From positions 1-5,777 of the forward strand of contig JAAGZO010001257.1 of NCBI GenBank assembly GCA_024206195.1: a stretch of DNA of 5,777 nucleotides, given 5' to 3'. Source of the DNA: a bacterium (lineage in GTDB: Archaea; Nanoarchaeota; Nanoarchaeia; Woesearchaeales; UBA10216). Under the pieces are notes generated by a model. That model made no database searches. It saw only the letters and a list, made by a program, of their open reading frames with translations, and was not told the origin of the DNA. This document shows, in pieces, positions 4,673 through 5,777 of the stretch (the stretch's first letter is position 1; every line of letters starts with the position of its first letter). The position numbers and the translations under genes were made by a program.

Positions 4673-5028
4673 TTATCTCCAAATTAAAGAGAGACACCGA
4701 TTACGGCGCATACATATAAGTTTGGCGAGGACCTTTTCAGAATCCCTAGTATGTATGTTAATCGCTACGATGCCTCTCATTTTTTTCTCTTTATCATTCA
4801 AATTGATGTCCAGGTGCAGACTATTACAGAACGCCTGGACTCGTTCTCAGGATCTAAGGACAAAGCCAATCGACTTCCGGGGCAACTTTGTCCTCCGCAT
4901 AGTCCACATGACGGTATATGAGTTAGCCCCCATGAAATTATCAGAGACAACGATCAATCAACACTCCTCACTAATGACATATAAAAGGTGAAAGGGATAA
5001 CATCTTCTATATTTTTGGAGCATGTCAT
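4673..5028 (-). pseudogene. Probable disrupted small gene (fragments in shifting frames)
   Basis: No intact gene occupies this roughly 380-base stretch, a clear break in an otherwise packed genome. Minus-strand fragments follow one another. They are: 5028-4954, a 24-codon ORF from ATG with AGAGG upstream (MTCSKNIEDVIPFTFYM...); from TTG 4957 with GAGGAG six bases upstream, MIVVSDNFMGANSYTV; about 4910-4857, HVDYAEDKVAPEVDWLCP; about 4857-4846, LDPE; then 4843-4673, RVQAFCNSLHLDINLNDKEK onward to a TAA. Every step needs the same one-base shift, as if single bases were lost. Joined, they read like one soluble protein of about 118 residues. The TTG frame also runs to 4673 with a single in-frame TGA at 4849. 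Either the gene is decayed, or the assembly has local indels, or these are separate mini-ORFs. No family is recognised. Confidence 0.4.
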
Positions 5029-5053
5029 TCACGCTGCCTCTGATTAAATTGTT

Positions 5054-5425
5054 TTATTTATTAACAACCAGTTCGTAAACACCCTCTACAAACGCGCTCA
5101 CTGTGTCCCACTTCTCAAGCTCTGAGTCCTCAATCTCTGTACCAAACTCTTCTTCAAGGGCTATGGAAAGCTCTATGATGTCCAAGGAGTCAGCACCTAT
5201 CTCTAATTTGACATTGGTTTCAAGTTTCAGTTCAGACTCCACGTAGCCAAGTTGTTGGCAGATAACCTCGAACACCTTCTTTTCAACATCATTCTTGTCA
5301 GGTTTGGAGCCAGCAAGCCTCTTGTCTATCTCTTCCGCCAGGGTATGCATCTGCATCTTGATCTGATGGTCGAATACATCATCAGACATCTCTTCTATCT
5401 TGTCTCTGATTTCACGTAGCTTCAT
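5054..5425 (-). CDS. Acyl carrier protein with N-terminal extension
   Basis: The protein has 123 residues; typical bacterial ACPs have about 75-80. Residues 46-123 form a complete ACP: helix I (DVEKKVFEVICQQLGY), the phosphopantetheine motif GADSLDIIEL (77-86) with attachment serine 80, then the acidic recognition helix and ALEEEFGTEIEDSE (89-102), and the last helix DTVSAFVEGVYELV. All residues usually needed for recognition by holo-ACP synthase are present, so it is probably a working carrier of acyl thioesters. The first 45 residues are an extra acidic helical segment (MKLREIRDKIEEMSDDVFDH). It resembles the start of small phage proteins of the 'lreireklselpd' kind (inference). The start at 5425 has a near-perfect AAAGGGAGGTAAATT site. 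No ACP synthase or lipid gene is visible nearby, so activation would depend on the host or on genes outside the window. Confidence 0.93.
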   Translation of the reverse strand: MKLREIRDKIEEMSDDVFDHQIKMQMHTLAEEIDKRLAGSKPDKNDVEKKVFEVICQQLGYVESELKLETNVKLEIGADSLDIIELSIALEEEFGTEIEDSELEKWDTVSAFVEGVYELVVNK

Positions 5426-5457
5426 AATTTACCTCCCTTTATTTGTAGGTTTGTGGA

Positions 5458-5718
5458 TTAAACTGGTTTCTCTCTGCAAATATGCCAGTGGTCTGTTCCA
5501 TGCCCTTCGCATTCATCAGCACAGGCATCATTGGTAGCCTTGACATCTTCACGATAGCCAGCCTCACAATCAACAGGCATATCGCCATTCATTTCACAAT
5601 GCGCAAGGTCGGACAAAAGACAGCCACACGGAACATCAGCATTAAATAATCCGTCATATCCTTTTTCTTTGAGTCCTGCTTCAACCAAAGCCTTTATAGA
5701 TTCATTTGCCTTACTCAT
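5458..5718 (-). CDS. Small cysteine-rich phage protein (GYDGLFN...CGC type)
   Basis: The protein has 86 residues. The ATG at 5718 follows AAAAGGAGGAAGAA, the strongest ribosome site in the window. The frame is open upstream to the window edge, but the SD fixes this start. The N-terminal helix (4-19) leads to [15 protein letters not shown] (19-33), SDLAHCE (36-42) and DCEAGYR (50-56). This 'GyDGL.n...CgC.lddLapC....CePGY' layout is a widespread small phage protein of unknown function. Beyond it, this copy has an extension with CADEC (66-70), then [10 protein letters not shown] (72-81), so seven cysteines in all. Probable metal binding. An ORF in another frame ends with TAA at 5755-5753, which may be the tail of the upstream gene. 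The ACP gene follows 32 bases downstream. Confidence 0.88.
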   Translation of the reverse strand: MSKANESIKALVEAGLKEKGYDGLFNADVPCGCLLSDLAHCEMNGDMPVDCEAGYREDVKATNDACADECEGHGTDHWHICREKPV

Positions 5719-5734
5719 TTCTTCCTCCTTTTCT

Positions 5735-5750
5735 GTGCCGTTATTGGCAC
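5735..5750. other. Small stem-loop just upstream of a ribosome site
   Basis: GTGCC and GGCAC form a 5-bp stem with a 6-base loop in the leader of the gene at 5458-5718, a few bases before its GGAGG. It has no T-run, so it is not a terminator. It could shape the mRNA 5' end or be chance. Confidence 0.3.
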
Positions 5751-5777
5751 TCTTATCTTGTCGTAATGCGGTGATTA

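Noticed and set aside
4650..4991. Plus-strand open frame of 113 codons
   Set aside because: It starts at a TTG with no ribosome site, lies opposite to every other gene, and overlaps the 43-codon minus-strand gene. The minus strand gives SD-led fragments of more natural composition.
4973..5029. 8-bp inverted repeat AATGACAT / ATGTCATT with a 41-base gap
   Set aside because: An 8-bp repeat over this distance is easily expected by chance, has no T-run, and lies in the disrupted-gene region.
5753..5776. Last codons of an upstream gene ending TAA at 5755-5753
   Set aside because: Only seven sense codons are visible. That is too little to support a separate feature, though it fits a gene lying beyond the window.

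Overview
The window looks like part of a tailed-phage genome (Caudoviricetes) or a prophage. Every credible gene lies on the minus strand, so transcription runs from high to low coordinates. The genes are small (19 to 207 codons), tightly packed and mostly unrecognised. They are joined by ATGA or TAATG overlaps or by one- to three-base gaps. One product, at 126-452, matches the capsid staple protein family, which fixes the left end as the start of a virion-structure region. Strong Shine-Dalgarno (SD) sites and a near-consensus sigma70 promoter fit a bacterial, probably Gram-negative, host. The host cannot be named from this sequence. Stop codons include many TGA, so the standard bacterial code applies.

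Layout in transcription order. (1) 5718-5054: a cysteine-rich small phage protein, then an acyl carrier protein (ACP) with a complete phosphopantetheine site and an unusual 45-residue N-terminal extension. (2) 5028-4673: no intact gene, but fragments in shifting frames read like one disrupted small gene. (3) 4669-4249: two overlapping small basic proteins, one of 43 codons. (4) 4248-4169: a short gap with a lone TTGACA box and a small palindrome. (5) 4168-1825: a compact run of nine small genes. It holds a membrane-anchored coiled-coil protein with a C-terminal Cys pair, several cysteine-rich probable metal-binding proteins, and a 19-codon ORF wedged between two genes by overlapping stop and start codons. 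(6) 1756-749: a protein with a textbook twin-arginine (Tat) signal peptide, then a 207-residue unrecognised protein. (7) 752-1: an extended -10 promoter, a small Cys-rich protein, the capsid staple protein, and the first 41 codons of a gene that leaves the window, probably a virion protein.

Regions 1 to 6 look like accessory or host-interaction genes, where translation is coupled from gene to gene. The promoter at 724-752 then drives a morphogenesis unit. The most interesting items are the phage ACP, the Tat-exported phage protein, the disrupted gene at 4673-5028, and the unusually dense set of cysteine-rich mini-proteins. Family assignments come from recall of sequence patterns, not database searches.
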